From Dongia_A sp039808885 (lineage in GTDB: Bacteria; Pseudomonadota; Alphaproteobacteria; Dongiales; Dongiaceae): a DNA stretch of 64,000 nucleotides. The notes under the pieces were generated by a model, which was given only the letters and a program-made list of their open reading frames with translations, did not search any database and had not been told where the DNA came from. The position numbers and the translations under genes are program-made. Shown piece by piece: positions 27,284-35,454 of this stretch (positions within the stretch are counted from its first letter, which is position 1; each line of letters starts with the position of its first letter). Location of the stretch: positions 1-64,000 of the forward strand of contig JBDHTX010000024.1 in assembly GCA_039808885.1 (NCBI GenBank), read 5' to 3'.

Positions 27284-28498
27284 ATGAAGCGTGTTCTGTT
27301 GGGTTCGACCGCGTTGCTCGGCGCCGGCCTGGTGGCGCAGCCGGCGCTGGCTGCCGATGGCGTCAAGCTGGCGGTGGGCGGCTTCTTCAAGGAAGCCTAC
27401 CAGTTCGTCATCGACGACGACCATGAGGGCGAGCTCGGCAAGGACCAGGCCACCGACGGCTTCTTCAACGACGCCGAGATCCACTTCACCGGCTCGACCA
27501 CCCTGGACAACGGCCTCGAGGTCGGCGCCCGGGTCGAGCTCGAGGGCGAGGAGGATTTCGACGGCGAGGCCGGCGACCAGATCGACGAGGCCTGGGTGTG
27601 GTTCTCCGGCGGCTTCGGCGAGGTGCGCATCGGCTCCGACGACGACGCGCTGGCCAATTCCTGCGTGGTGCCGCCGGGCGGCACCGGCAATTTCTCCGCC
27701 TTCTCGCCCAACCAATGGGGCGCCAATTCCGGCGGCGCGTTCTTCTTCGGCGGCAGCTCGAACAGCATCTGCACCGGCGTCGACGCGGCGGGCGACGCGC
27801 AGAAGCTCATCTACATCACGCCCAATTTCTCCGGCTTCCAGCTCACCGTCTCCTACACCCCGAACGAGACGGTGGAGAACCACACCAATGGCGGCGGCCC
27901 GCATGTCGGCATGCCCGGCCATGGCCTGGGCCAGTCGCGGCACAACTTCTCGGTCTATGGCACCTACAATTACGAAGGCGACGGCTGGGGCCTGACCGCC
28001 GGGCTCGGCGGGTCCTTCGAGGGGCACGTCGAGGAATCCTCCTTCGTCCCGCGCAATGTCGCCGAGCAGGACTTCTACCAGGCCGGCATCAACCTGACTT
28101 TCGGCAACTTCGCCATCGGCGTCGCCGGCGAATACTACAACGACCTCGCCGGGCAGTTCGAGAAGAGCAGCGACGCCTTCTTCAAGGCGGATTCCTGGGT
28201 CGCCGGCATCGGCGCCTCCTACACGATGGATGCCTGGACCTTCGGCGCGCAGTATTCGCACCGCGAGGACGACATCGAGGCCGAGCTGTTCTATCCCAGC
28301 GAGGACGTCGACTTCTCGCAGGACCGCGCCGTGCTGACGGCGCTCTATCGCCTCGGCCCCGGCATCCAGGTGGATGGCGAGATCGCCTATACCTGGAACG
28401 GCTCGGACCCGAACGACTTCGCCAACGTGTTCATCCCGGACACCATTTCCAGCTACGACGCGGTCGAGTTCGGCATCGGCACCAGCATCACCTTCTAG
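27284..28498 (+). CDS. Porin, tandem paralog 6
   Basis: The 404-aa porin has signal peptide KRVLLGSTALLGAGLVAQP...LA, mature ADGVKLAVGGFFKEAYQF, DGFFNDAEIHFTG and LEGEEDFDGEAGDQIDEAW. The Cys pair (NSCVVPPGG and SICTGVD) brackets a Gly/Phe-rich loop (SGGAFFFGGSSN). NHTNGGGPHVGMP and QSRHN keep the conserved His residues. It ends in SITF. The ribosome site is GGGGGAAT 9 nt before ATG 27284. A long open frame running in from porin 5 is not the real start. Confidence 0.92.
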   Translation: MKRVLLGSTALLGAGLVAQPALAADGVKLAVGGFFKEAYQFVIDDDHEGELGKDQATDGFFNDAEIHFTGSTTLDNGLEVGARVELEGEEDFDGEAGDQIDEAWVWFSGGFGEVRIGSDDDALANSCVVPPGGTGNFSAFSPNQWGANSGGAFFFGGSSNSICTGVDAAGDAQKLIYITPNFSGFQLTVSYTPNETVENHTNGGGPHVGMPGHGLGQSRHNFSVYGTYNYEGDGWGLTAGLGGSFEGHVEESSFVPRNVAEQDFYQAGINLTFGNFAIGVAGEYYNDLAGQFEKSSDAFFKADSWVAGIGASYTMDAWTFGAQYSHREDDIEAELFYPSEDVDFSQDRAVLTALYRLGPGIQVDGEIAYTWNGSDPNDFANVFIPDTISSYDAVEFGIGTSITF

Positions 28499-28673
28499 CC
28501 GCCGCCGGAAAACTTTCGTTCCGCGCGCCGGCGCTGCGTCCGGCGCCGGCCGAATTTCGACGACTTCGCCCTCATTGTCGCTTTTGCCCGCGACGGCCTT
28601 GAAGTCGGCGCCGCGGGCGCAAAACATGCGGCCCATGGGCGCCCGGGGACCGGCGCCCGATGGGGGAAAGCGG

Positions 28674-29873
28674 ATGACACGTCAGCACCTGTTGGCCGGC
28701 GCGGCGCTCGGCGCGCTCGCGGGGAGCGCCGGCCCGGCCTTTGCCGCCGATCCGGTCAAGCTCACCGTGGGCGGCTTCTTCAAGGAAGCCTATCTGATCG
28801 TCGCCGACGACAACGACCAGGGCCAGTTCGGCCATGACGCCAACACCGACGGCTTCTTCAATGACGCCGAGATTCACTTCACCGGCTCGACCACGCTGGA
28901 CAACGGCCTGGAGGTCGGCGCGCGGGTCGAGCTCGAGGGCGAGAACGACGACGACCAGGTCGACGAGGCCTGGGTGTGGTTCGCCGGCGGCTTCGGCGAA
29001 TTCCGCATCGGTTCGGAGGACGAGGCGCTGGCCAATGCCTGCGTGGTGCCGCCCGGCGGCACGGCGAATTTCTCCGCCTTCTCGCCCAACCAGTGGGGCT
29101 CCAACGGCAGCGGCCTGTTCTTCCTCTCCGGCGTCGCCGCGTCGAACAGCATCTGCACCGGCGTCGACGACCGCAGCGATGCGCAGAAGGTGGTCTATAT
29201 CTCGCCGGTCTTCGGCGGCTTCCAGCTGACGGCGAGCTACACGCCGAATGGCGGCCACGAGACCCATGTCGATGGCGCCGGCCCGCATCTCGGCATGCCG
29301 GCGCACGCCCCGCTGGAATCGCGCCACAACTTCTCCACCTATCTCGCCTACGCCTATGACGGCCAGGACTGGGGCTTGAGCGCGGGTCTCGGCGGTTCGT
29401 GGGAGGGGCACGAGGAAACCGTCAACGGCGCGCTCGGGACCGGCGCGCAGGATTTCTACCAGGCGGGCGTCAACCTGCGCTTTGGCAATTTCGGCCTCGG
29501 CGTCGCCGGCGAGTATTTCAATGATGCGCGCGACCTGACCGTTCCCGGTGTGCTGCAGATCCGGGTCGACAGCTGGGTCGTCGGCATCGGCGCGTCCTAT
29601 GCGCAGGATGCCTGGACCTTCGGGCTGCAGTATTCGCACCGCGAGGACGACAACGACATCGAGTCCGCCAATCTCTCGGATTTCGACGCGCAGCAAGACC
29701 GCGTGGTGGCGACGGTGAACTACGCGCTGGGGCCCGGCATCAATGTCGATGCCGAGCTCGGCTATAGCTGGATCGACACCGACCCGGAGATCGAGAACGC
29801 CTCGACCGCCCCGGCCGGCGCCGACGACTATGACGCCTTCGAGATCGGCATCGGCACCAGCATCACCTTCTAG
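28674..29873 (+). CDS. Porin, tandem paralog 7
   Basis: The 399-aa porin has signal peptide TRQHLLAGAALGALAGSAG...AFA, mature ADPVKLTVGGFFKEAYLI, DGFFNDAEIHFTG and LEGENDDDQVDEAW. The Cys pair (NACVVPPGG and SICTGVD) encloses a long loop (NGSGLFFLSGVAAS). THVDGAGPHLGMP and ESRHN retain the His residues. It ends in SITF. ATG 28674 follows TGGGGGAAAG. No separate promoter was seen in the 175 bp upstream. It is the last member, followed by a strong terminator. Confidence 0.92.
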   Translation: MTRQHLLAGAALGALAGSAGPAFAADPVKLTVGGFFKEAYLIVADDNDQGQFGHDANTDGFFNDAEIHFTGSTTLDNGLEVGARVELEGENDDDQVDEAWVWFAGGFGEFRIGSEDEALANACVVPPGGTANFSAFSPNQWGSNGSGLFFLSGVAASNSICTGVDDRSDAQKVVYISPVFGGFQLTASYTPNGGHETHVDGAGPHLGMPAHAPLESRHNFSTYLAYAYDGQDWGLSAGLGGSWEGHEETVNGALGTGAQDFYQAGVNLRFGNFGLGVAGEYFNDARDLTVPGVLQIRVDSWVVGIGASYAQDAWTFGLQYSHREDDNDIESANLSDFDAQQDRVVATVNYALGPGINVDAELGYSWIDTDPEIENASTAPAGADDYDAFEIGIGTSITF

Positions 29874-29900
29874 GGATTCCCAGTGCCGGCAGCCGGGGCG

Positions 29901-29933
29901 GGGCGCGGCCCACGACAGGGCCGCGCCCTTCTT
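29901..29933 (+). terminator. Intrinsic terminator ending the porin array
   Basis: GGGCGCGGCCC (29901-29911) pairs perfectly with GGGCCGCGCCC (29918-29928) around ACGACA, then TTCTTT. Two near-identical TCCCGCGCTCTTTT units follow at 29935-29965. Confidence 0.85.
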
Positions 29934-29996
29934 TCCCGCGCTCTTTTCTCCCGCGCTCTTTTTTCCGGGAGGCGAATGGTCTAGCGTGGCGCCGCC

Positions 29997-30698
29997 ATGA
30001 CCGCTTTCGACCACGTCGCCCCGAACCTGCGCGCGATCCGCGCCCGCATCGCCGCCGCCTGCGAGACCCGCGTCGGCCCGGCGCGCGGGACGCATTCCCA
30101 TGTCGAGCTCATCGCGGTCAGCAAGACCCACCCGGCCGAGGCGGTGATCGCCGCCCTGGAGGCGGGCCAGCGCGTCTTCGGCGAGAACCGGGTGCAGGAG
30201 GCGGCGGCGAAATTCCCCGCCTTGCGCGCGCGCTGGCCGGATTTGAAGCTGCATCTGATCGGCCCGCTGCAGACCAACAAGGTGCGCCAGGCGGTGGAGA
30301 CCTGCGACGCGATCCAGACCCTCGATCGCGACAAGCTGGCCGCGGCGCTGGCGGCGGAGCTGGCGAGGCAGGGCAAGCGGCTCGACCTCTTCGTCCAGGT
30401 GAACACCGGCGAGGAGCCGCAGAAGGCCGGCGTGCTCCCCGCCGAGGCGGATGCCTTCATCCGCCGCTGCGTCGGGGAGTACAAGCTGCCGGTGGTGGGG
30501 CTGATGTGCATTCCCCCGGCCGAGGAACACCCGGCGCCGCATTTCGCCCTGCTGCGGGAGATCGCGCGGCGCAACGATCTTGGCCAGCTCAGCATGGGGA
30601 TGAGCGGCGACTACGAGCTCGCCATCCAGTTCGGCGCGACCCATGTGCGGGTCGGCACCGCCATCTTCGGTCAGCGCGAGAGCCGCGCGGCCGAATGA
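29997..30698 (+). CDS. YggS-family pyridoxal-phosphate homeostasis protein
   Basis: The 233-aa protein is a single-domain PLP-binding TIM barrel of the YggS/UPF0001 family, which regulates free PLP and amino-acid/keto-acid balance. Signatures are VELIAVSKTHPAEAV (Schiff-base Lys), VFGENRVQEAAAKF, LHLIGPLQTNKVR, VQVNTGEEPQKAGV, and near the end LSMGMSGDYELAIQFGATHVR followed by VGTAIFG. It stands alone downstream of the porin terminator and uses ATG 29997. Confidence 0.94.
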   Translation: MTAFDHVAPNLRAIRARIAAACETRVGPARGTHSHVELIAVSKTHPAEAVIAALEAGQRVFGENRVQEAAAKFPALRARWPDLKLHLIGPLQTNKVRQAVETCDAIQTLDRDKLAAALAAELARQGKRLDLFVQVNTGEEPQKAGVLPAEADAFIRRCVGEYKLPVVGLMCIPPAEEHPAPHFALLREIARRNDLGQLSMGMSGDYELAIQFGATHVRVGTAIFGQRESRAAE

Positions 30699-30810
30699 CG
30701 CTGCTGGGATCGGGCCCGGACCCGGCGGTCCCTCTTACTCGTCGGCGCCGAAATCCGTAGAATGGCGGACCTTGGCCATCCGGCCGATGCCACAGGGGAA
30801 GACCGATCCG

Positions 30811-31266
30811 ATGTCCGTTGCCCGCATCCTGCTCGCCGCCAGCCTGTTGTCCGCCACCGCCGCGCTGCTGCCCGGCTGCGCGGGATCGACGACTCCCGAC
30901 AAGGCGGCCGCGCCCGCCGCGGCGCCGAGTTCCGGCGACGGCACGGTGATCGTCGACGACCGGCGGCTGCTGCGCTTTTTCGGCCTGATGGACGAGGACG
31001 GCAACGGGTCGATCAGCCGGCCGGAATTCCAGTCCGGCAAGGGCAGCGTGTTCATGGCCATGGACGCCGACGGCAGCATGGCCCTGACGCCCAACGAAAC
31101 GCGGCTGAAGCCGGAAGCGTTCAACCTGCTGGCCGGCGGCGACGGCATGGTGGATAGCGCGGAATTCCTCTCCGCCGACATCGCGCAGTTCGAGAAGATC
31201 GACGCCAATGGCGATCACGAGATCACCTACCCCGAATTGCGCGACTACATGGCGAAATACGAATAG
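30811..31266 (+). CDS. EF-hand lipoprotein
   Basis: The 151-aa protein has a lipoprotein signal (VARILLAASLLSATAAL) with lipobox LPGC and an Ala/Pro linker. EF-hand-like Ca-binding loops follow: DEDGNGSISRPEF (a good match), DADGSMALTPNE and DANGDHEITYPEL. It is probably a periplasmic membrane-anchored calcium-binding protein. ATG 30811 follows AGGGGAAG by about 10 nt; an in-frame ATG at 30787 lies before that site. It converges with the L,D-transpeptidase gene, with only 6 bp between stops. Confidence 0.8.
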   Translation: MSVARILLAASLLSATAALLPGCAGSTTPDKAAAPAAAPSSGDGTVIVDDRRLLRFFGLMDEDGNGSISRPEFQSGKGSVFMAMDADGSMALTPNETRLKPEAFNLLAGGDGMVDSAEFLSADIAQFEKIDANGDHEITYPELRDYMAKYE

Positions 31267-31272
31267 GGCGGT

Positions 31273-31791
31273 TCACGCCGTCTGGCGGATCTCGACGGCA
31301 TCACCCGGCGCCAGCCGGCCCAGCAGTTCCAGCAGATCCTCGTGCCGGAAGGCGACGCAGCCTTCGGTCGGGCCCCAATCGTCGCGCGCGACATGCAGGA
31401 ACACGGCGCTGCCCGCACCGGGCACCACGGGATCGTCGTTGTGGCCGATGATCACCACCAGGTCGTAGAGATGGGACTCGAGCCACAGCCGCTCATGCCG
31501 GCCGGGATAGGGCAGGGTGACGGGCCGGTTGTAGGCGGCGTCGGCGGGGTCGTCGCACCAGCCGTCGCGCTCAGTGATGCGACTGGCCGGCAGGCGGGTC
31601 TCGATATGCGCCACGCGGTCGGCGCGGTAGAGCAGGCGACGCAGCGCAAAGCGCCCGGCCGGCGTCGCGCCGTCGCCCTCGCGCTTGGGATCGCGGATGC
31701 CGGTGCGGCCCAGGGCGCAGGGATATGAGCGTCCGCCCAGATGCGCGGCGCCGCGCGTTTCGCCCGCCTTCGCTGCGACGATGAGGTCCAT
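31273..31791 (-). CDS. L,D-transpeptidase (YkuD-domain) protein
   Basis: The 172-aa protein is a compact YkuD-type L,D-transpeptidase domain. Catalytic features are H133 in VFLHVAR and C145 in GPTEGCVAF, with the upstream IGHNDDPVVPGAGSAVF segment of the SAVF subgroup. Such enzymes make or remodel 3-3 peptidoglycan cross-links or attach proteins to peptidoglycan. No signal peptide is obvious at the N-terminus (DLIVAAKAGETRG), so export is unclear; short forms like this are common in Alphaproteobacteria. Confidence 0.85.
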   Translation of the reverse strand: MDLIVAAKAGETRGAAHLGGRSYPCALGRTGIRDPKREGDGATPAGRFALRRLLYRADRVAHIETRLPASRITERDGWCDDPADAAYNRPVTLPYPGRHERLWLESHLYDLVVIIGHNDDPVVPGAGSAVFLHVARDDWGPTEGCVAFRHEDLLELLGRLAPGDAVEIRQTA

Positions 31792-31839
31792 CGCCGGAGA
31801 CTAGAGCGGCTTTCGGCAAATTAGAACCGGGTCCTTCGG

Positions 31840-33009
31840 TCATCGGTTCGACCCGCGGCGGATCTGCAACGGCTCGCCGACGCGGCCGGAGGCGGTGGCG
31901 ATGTCCTCGCCGGCCGGCGCCGCCTTGCCGGTGCCGAACAGCATGGCCAGGCCGTTCTCCGCCAGGCCGGCGCCGGTCTCGGAGCGGAAGGCGATGTCGG
32001 TGACGTTGCTCGCCACCGAGAGCGGGCCGAAGGGAATGGCGCCCAGCAATTGCGCCGCCCCGTCGATGGTGTCGCCGGTCAGTTCGCGATAGGCGATGTT
32101 GAGCAGCGGGATGTGCTGCAGCGGGTTGATGATGTCGAGGAAATCGTCGAAGCCGAACTTGCCGTCGGCGCCGAGGAACAGCTTCACCGATTCCGGATTC
32201 TCGACGATGCGCCACTTGGCGTTCATGCCGGCGAGCCATTCGCGCTCGTCCTTGCCCGGCTGGCGCGGCAATTCCCAGACCCCGTCCTTGCCCAGATGCG
32301 CGCCCGGCATCGGCGCATTGGCGCGGGCCTCGGGATCGCTGTCCGCCGGCGCCGGCGCGGCGCTGGCCTGCTGCGGGGCGGCGGCGGGATCGGCGGAACC
32401 GGCGGTGGCCGCCTCGGCCGCTGGGGCGGCGGCCGCTTCGGTTTCAGGGCTTGGCGCGCCCGCGGCCGGCTGTTCGCCCGCTGCAACGGCATCGGCGGGA
32501 ATTTCGCCCGCCGGATCACTGGCGGCGATTTCGCCAGGAGGCACGGCGGAGGAAGGCGCAGATGCGGCAGGCGCCAAGGCGGAAAGCACTGGGGCGGTCG
32601 GCGTCTCGGCGGGAGGCGTCTCGGCAGGAGGAGTCTCGGGGGCCGGCGTCGTGAAATCCATCCCGGAGATGTCGACGCCCAGGGCGGCAAGTTGTGCCGG
32701 GGTCAAAGTGGGAATCGCCGGCGCGGGCTTGAGCGTGGCGGGGGCCGCGGCCGGCGCCCGCAGGCCGCCGCCAACCGGCGGGTCGGCCCGGTTCAGCGCC
32801 ATCATGCGCTGCCGGAAGGTCATCTGGTCGATCGCGCCGGGGCGCAGCTTGCCGCCGGAAATCGCTCCCGGATCAATGGCTTGGCTCGTGCCGGCGGGGG
32901 CGCCCAGGCTTTGCGCCGGCGCGCCCAGGCTTTGCGCAGGCGCGCTTGGGGGCGGCGCGACGTAGCTCTGCGCGCGGCCGGCAACCAGCTGGATCGGCAT
33001 CTGGGCCAT
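31840..33009 (-). CDS. Pro/Ala-rich protein with NPLQHIP domain (copy 1)
   Basis: The 389-aa protein has residues 1-240 that are Ala/Pro-rich and probably disordered, with a short tandem repeat (APAQSLG, APAQSLG; TPPAE, TPPAE). From about 245 it carries a folded-looking domain: WELPRQPGKDEREWL, KWRIVENPESVKLFLG, FGFDDFLDIINPLQHIPLLN, IAYRELTGDTIDGAAQLLG, and a basic end RRGSNR. The same domain forms the C-terminus of the next gene. It resembles an uncharacterised alphaproteobacterial domain with the consensus NPLQHIP...YR..TGD.I. No signal peptide or membrane helix was seen. Function unknown. Confidence 0.7.
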   Translation of the reverse strand: MAQMPIQLVAGRAQSYVAPPPSAPAQSLGAPAQSLGAPAGTSQAIDPGAISGGKLRPGAIDQMTFRQRMMALNRADPPVGGGLRAPAAAPATLKPAPAIPTLTPAQLAALGVDISGMDFTTPAPETPPAETPPAETPTAPVLSALAPAASAPSSAVPPGEIAASDPAGEIPADAVAAGEQPAAGAPSPETEAAAAPAAEAATAGSADPAAAPQQASAAPAPADSDPEARANAPMPGAHLGKDGVWELPRQPGKDEREWLAGMNAKWRIVENPESVKLFLGADGKFGFDDFLDIINPLQHIPLLNIAYRELTGDTIDGAAQLLGAIPFGPLSVASNVTDIAFRSETGAGLAENGLAMLFGTGKAAPAGEDIATASGRVGEPLQIRRGSNR

Positions 33010-33127
33010 TTTTTGCCCGACTTTCCGTGACCGTTTTTCCTGACGGGCGTTCTGCCCATCAGGGTTAACGCAAGCGGCGTGCCACGGCGGCGGGGGCGGG
33101 AACCGGCGCGCGGGGCGCCGGAATCAG

Positions 33128-33155
33128 AAAGGGGGCCGCCCCAGGGCGCCCCCCC
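33128..33155 (-). terminator. Probable minus-strand terminator
   Basis: On the minus strand GGGGGCGCC-CTGG-GGCGGCCCCC (one bulge) is followed by TTT, 36 bp after the stop of the gene ending at 33191. The 181-bp gap holds no gene. Confidence 0.5.
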
Positions 33156-33190
33156 AATGATCGAAGCCGGAGAGCGCGGCGGCGCAGGGC

Positions 33191-34075
33191 CTATTGGTTG
33201 GAGCCGCGACGCTTCAGGCGGCGGTCGGCCAGCTGTTCGCTGTCCAGGTCCAGCGCCTGGGCCAGGTTGTCGGCCTCGTCGTCGGTGCCGAGCAAGGCGG
33301 CGACCGCGGTGTCTTCCATGCTGCGGCCGGTGGTGGACTGGAAGGCGAGATCCGCCACGGTCGAAACGCCCGCCGCCGGACCGAAGCCGACATCGAGCAG
33401 CCGCGCGGCGCCATAGATCTCGTCGCCGGTGATGGCGCGATAGGCGATGTTGACCAGCGGGATATGCTGCAGCGGATTGATCAGGTCGGCGAAATCGTCG
33501 AGGCCGAAGCGGCGGTCGGGACCGAGGAACAGCTCCTGCGATTCCGGATTCTCCTCCACGCGCCACTTGCTGAGGCCGAGCAATTCGCGCTCATCGGTGC
33601 CCGGCTGGCGCGGGAAGACCCAGGCGCCGTCGGCGGCGACGTAGGAGCGCGGCATGATCTCGGAGGAATAGGCCATCGCCGCGGCGGTCTGGATGCCGTC
33701 ATCGGTGCTGCCGGCCTGCTGGTCGAACATGGCAACCAGGATCAGCGTCGGATCGGCCAGCGCCGCCTGCACGTCGATCGGCACCTGCAGCGTGGAGAGA
33801 TAGGTCTTCAGCTGTTTCGATTCCATGGTGCCGGGGCGCAGCTCGCTGATCGACATCTGGCCGCCGTCGAGCGCGTAGAGCAGGCGCGGCACGACCTGCT
33901 GGGCGCCGGGCTGCACCACCACGATATGCTCGGGCTCGACGGGCTGCTGCGCGACATAGACGGGGGCGGGCTGGATCTCGTCGGCCGAGGCGGCACGCGT
34001 GCCGAGCAACTGCCAGGCCGCGACCAGCGCCATCGCCCAGCATTGGGCGGCGGTCTTCCATGGGGTGTGTCGCAT
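33191..34075 (-). CDS. Secreted protein with NPLQHIP domain (copy 2)
   Basis: The 294-aa protein has a signal peptide (WKTAAQCWAMALVAAWQLLG, cleavage near ASA-DE) and a middle region rich in hydrophobic beta-like stretches (EHIVVVQPGAQQVVPRLLYA). The C-terminal domain is shared with the neighbour: FPRQPGTDERELLGLSKWR, ENPESQELFLGPDRRFGLDD, INPLQHIPLVNIAYRAITGD, ending RRGSNQ. ATG 34075 is chosen because GAGGAG lies 8 nt upstream; an earlier in-frame ATG at 34099 lacks this. Copies 1 and 2 are adjacent and co-directional, consistent with duplication followed by loss or gain of N-terminal parts. Confidence 0.75.
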   Translation of the reverse strand: MRHTPWKTAAQCWAMALVAAWQLLGTRAASADEIQPAPVYVAQQPVEPEHIVVVQPGAQQVVPRLLYALDGGQMSISELRPGTMESKQLKTYLSTLQVPIDVQAALADPTLILVAMFDQQAGSTDDGIQTAAAMAYSSEIMPRSYVAADGAWVFPRQPGTDERELLGLSKWRVEENPESQELFLGPDRRFGLDDFADLINPLQHIPLVNIAYRAITGDEIYGAARLLDVGFGPAAGVSTVADLAFQSTTGRSMEDTAVAALLGTDDEADNLAQALDLDSEQLADRRLKRRGSNQ

Positions 34076-34334
34076 GGCGGCGCTCCTCGATGAGATCATC
34101 CCTATCCAGGGTGTAGCTCAGCACGGGGTTGGTTAAGGATTGGTAAGGGATTTAGGCCGGAAAACCGGCCTCAGGAATGATCTCGCACAACTTTGCCAGC
34201 GACACCCGTGAATGAGAGTCGGTGGCGGCGGATCGCGTCGCGGGCGGCCGCCCTTTAACCGCCTTTTAGGCTATGTTGCCGCGATGGCGGCGCATCTCGA
34301 GCGCACACCGCGCAGGAAGGGACGCAACCCGGCG

Positions 34335-35282
34335 ATGCAGAAGATCCTCACCGTCACGCTCAACCCGGCGCTCGACCTGGAGACGACGGTGGAGCGCATG
34401 CAGCCGGGGCGCAAGCTGCGCTGCGAGGGCGCGCGGCTCGATCCCGGCGGCGGCGGGGTCAATGTCTCGCGGGTGATCCGCGCCTTCGGCGGCAAGAGCA
34501 CGGCCTTCGTCGCGCTGGGGGGCCCCACCGGGCGCATGATGCGCGAGCTGATGCTGGCCCAGGGCCTCGACCTCGCCGAGTTCCGCATCAAGGGCGACAC
34601 GCGCCAGGACATCACCATCGACGAGGCCGCGCACAAGCGGCAGTACCGCCTGGTGCTGCAGGGCCCGCATTGGACGCGGCAGCAGACGCAGGCGGCATTG
34701 GCCGAGATCGCGCGCCTGGCGGCGCATTACGACTACATCGTCGCCAGCGGCTCGCTGCCGCCGGGCGTGCCGGAGGATTTCTACGCCCGCCTGGCGCGCC
34801 TGGCGCGGCGGCTCGCCAAGCGCCTGGTGCTCGACACCTCGGGCGCGCCGCTGCGCCTTGCGCTCGCGGCCGGCGTGTTCCTGGTGAAGCCGAACCACAT
34901 CGAGTTCGCCGACCTTGCCGGCGCGCGCGGCGGCGACTGGAAGACAATGGCGCGGGTCGGCCAGCGGCTGCTGGCGCGCGGCGAGGCCGAGGCGATGATC
35001 GTCACCCGCGGCGACAAGGGCGCGCTGGCAATCGGGCCCGACGGCGCCTGGCGGCTGCAGGCGCCCAAGGTGAAGATCGCCAGCCTGGTCGGCGCCGGCG
35101 ATTCCCTGATCGGCGCCACGGTGCTCAACCTCGCGCGCGGCAAGTCGCTGCTGGAGGCCGCGCGCATGGGCGTCGCCGCCGCGGCGGCCGCGGTGGAATC
35201 GGAAGGCACCGAGCTCGCCAGCCGGCGGGAGACGCTGCGCCTGGCGCGCCGCACCAAGGTGTGGGACGTCGGCCCAGGCTGA
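34335..35282 (+). CDS. pfkB: PfkB-type 6-phosphofructokinase/hexose kinase
   Basis: The 315-aa ribokinase-fold sugar kinase resembles E. coli PfkB: TLNPALDLETTVERM, RKLRCEGARLDPGGGGVNVS (substrate-binding), DTRQDITIDE, and the ATP/anion-hole motif SLVGAGDSLIGA with the catalytic Asp. It should phosphorylate fructose-6-phosphate, though 1-phosphofructokinase or tagatose-6-phosphate kinase activity is possible. ATG 34335 aligns with the family start; an in-frame ATG at 34284 would add 17 residues. AAGGGA lies about 13 nt upstream. Confidence 0.85.
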   Translation: MQKILTVTLNPALDLETTVERMQPGRKLRCEGARLDPGGGGVNVSRVIRAFGGKSTAFVALGGPTGRMMRELMLAQGLDLAEFRIKGDTRQDITIDEAAHKRQYRLVLQGPHWTRQQTQAALAEIARLAAHYDYIVASGSLPPGVPEDFYARLARLARRLAKRLVLDTSGAPLRLALAAGVFLVKPNHIEFADLAGARGGDWKTMARVGQRLLARGEAEAMIVTRGDKGALAIGPDGAWRLQAPKVKIASLVGAGDSLIGATVLNLARGKSLLEAARMGVAAAAAAVESEGTELASRRETLRLARRTKVWDVGPG

Positions 35283-35454
35283 CTCGGGCATCATTCGCGC
35301 CGAAGGGCGGGGCCTGTGTCCGGCGTCACATTGCGCCGAGATGCCGGCCGTTCCGCCGTGAACGCGCCGCGCCGGGCGGCGACCAAGCTCCTGAGGGACG
35401 GGATCAACCGCGATCAAACCCCGGTTGATCAAACCCTGACACAGGAGATCCACG

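Noticed and set aside
25892..28498. An 868-codon frame running through porin 5 into porin 6
   Set aside because: The first half is an out-of-frame Arg-rich reading of porin 5. The true porin 6 start is ATG 27284 with signal peptide and RBS.
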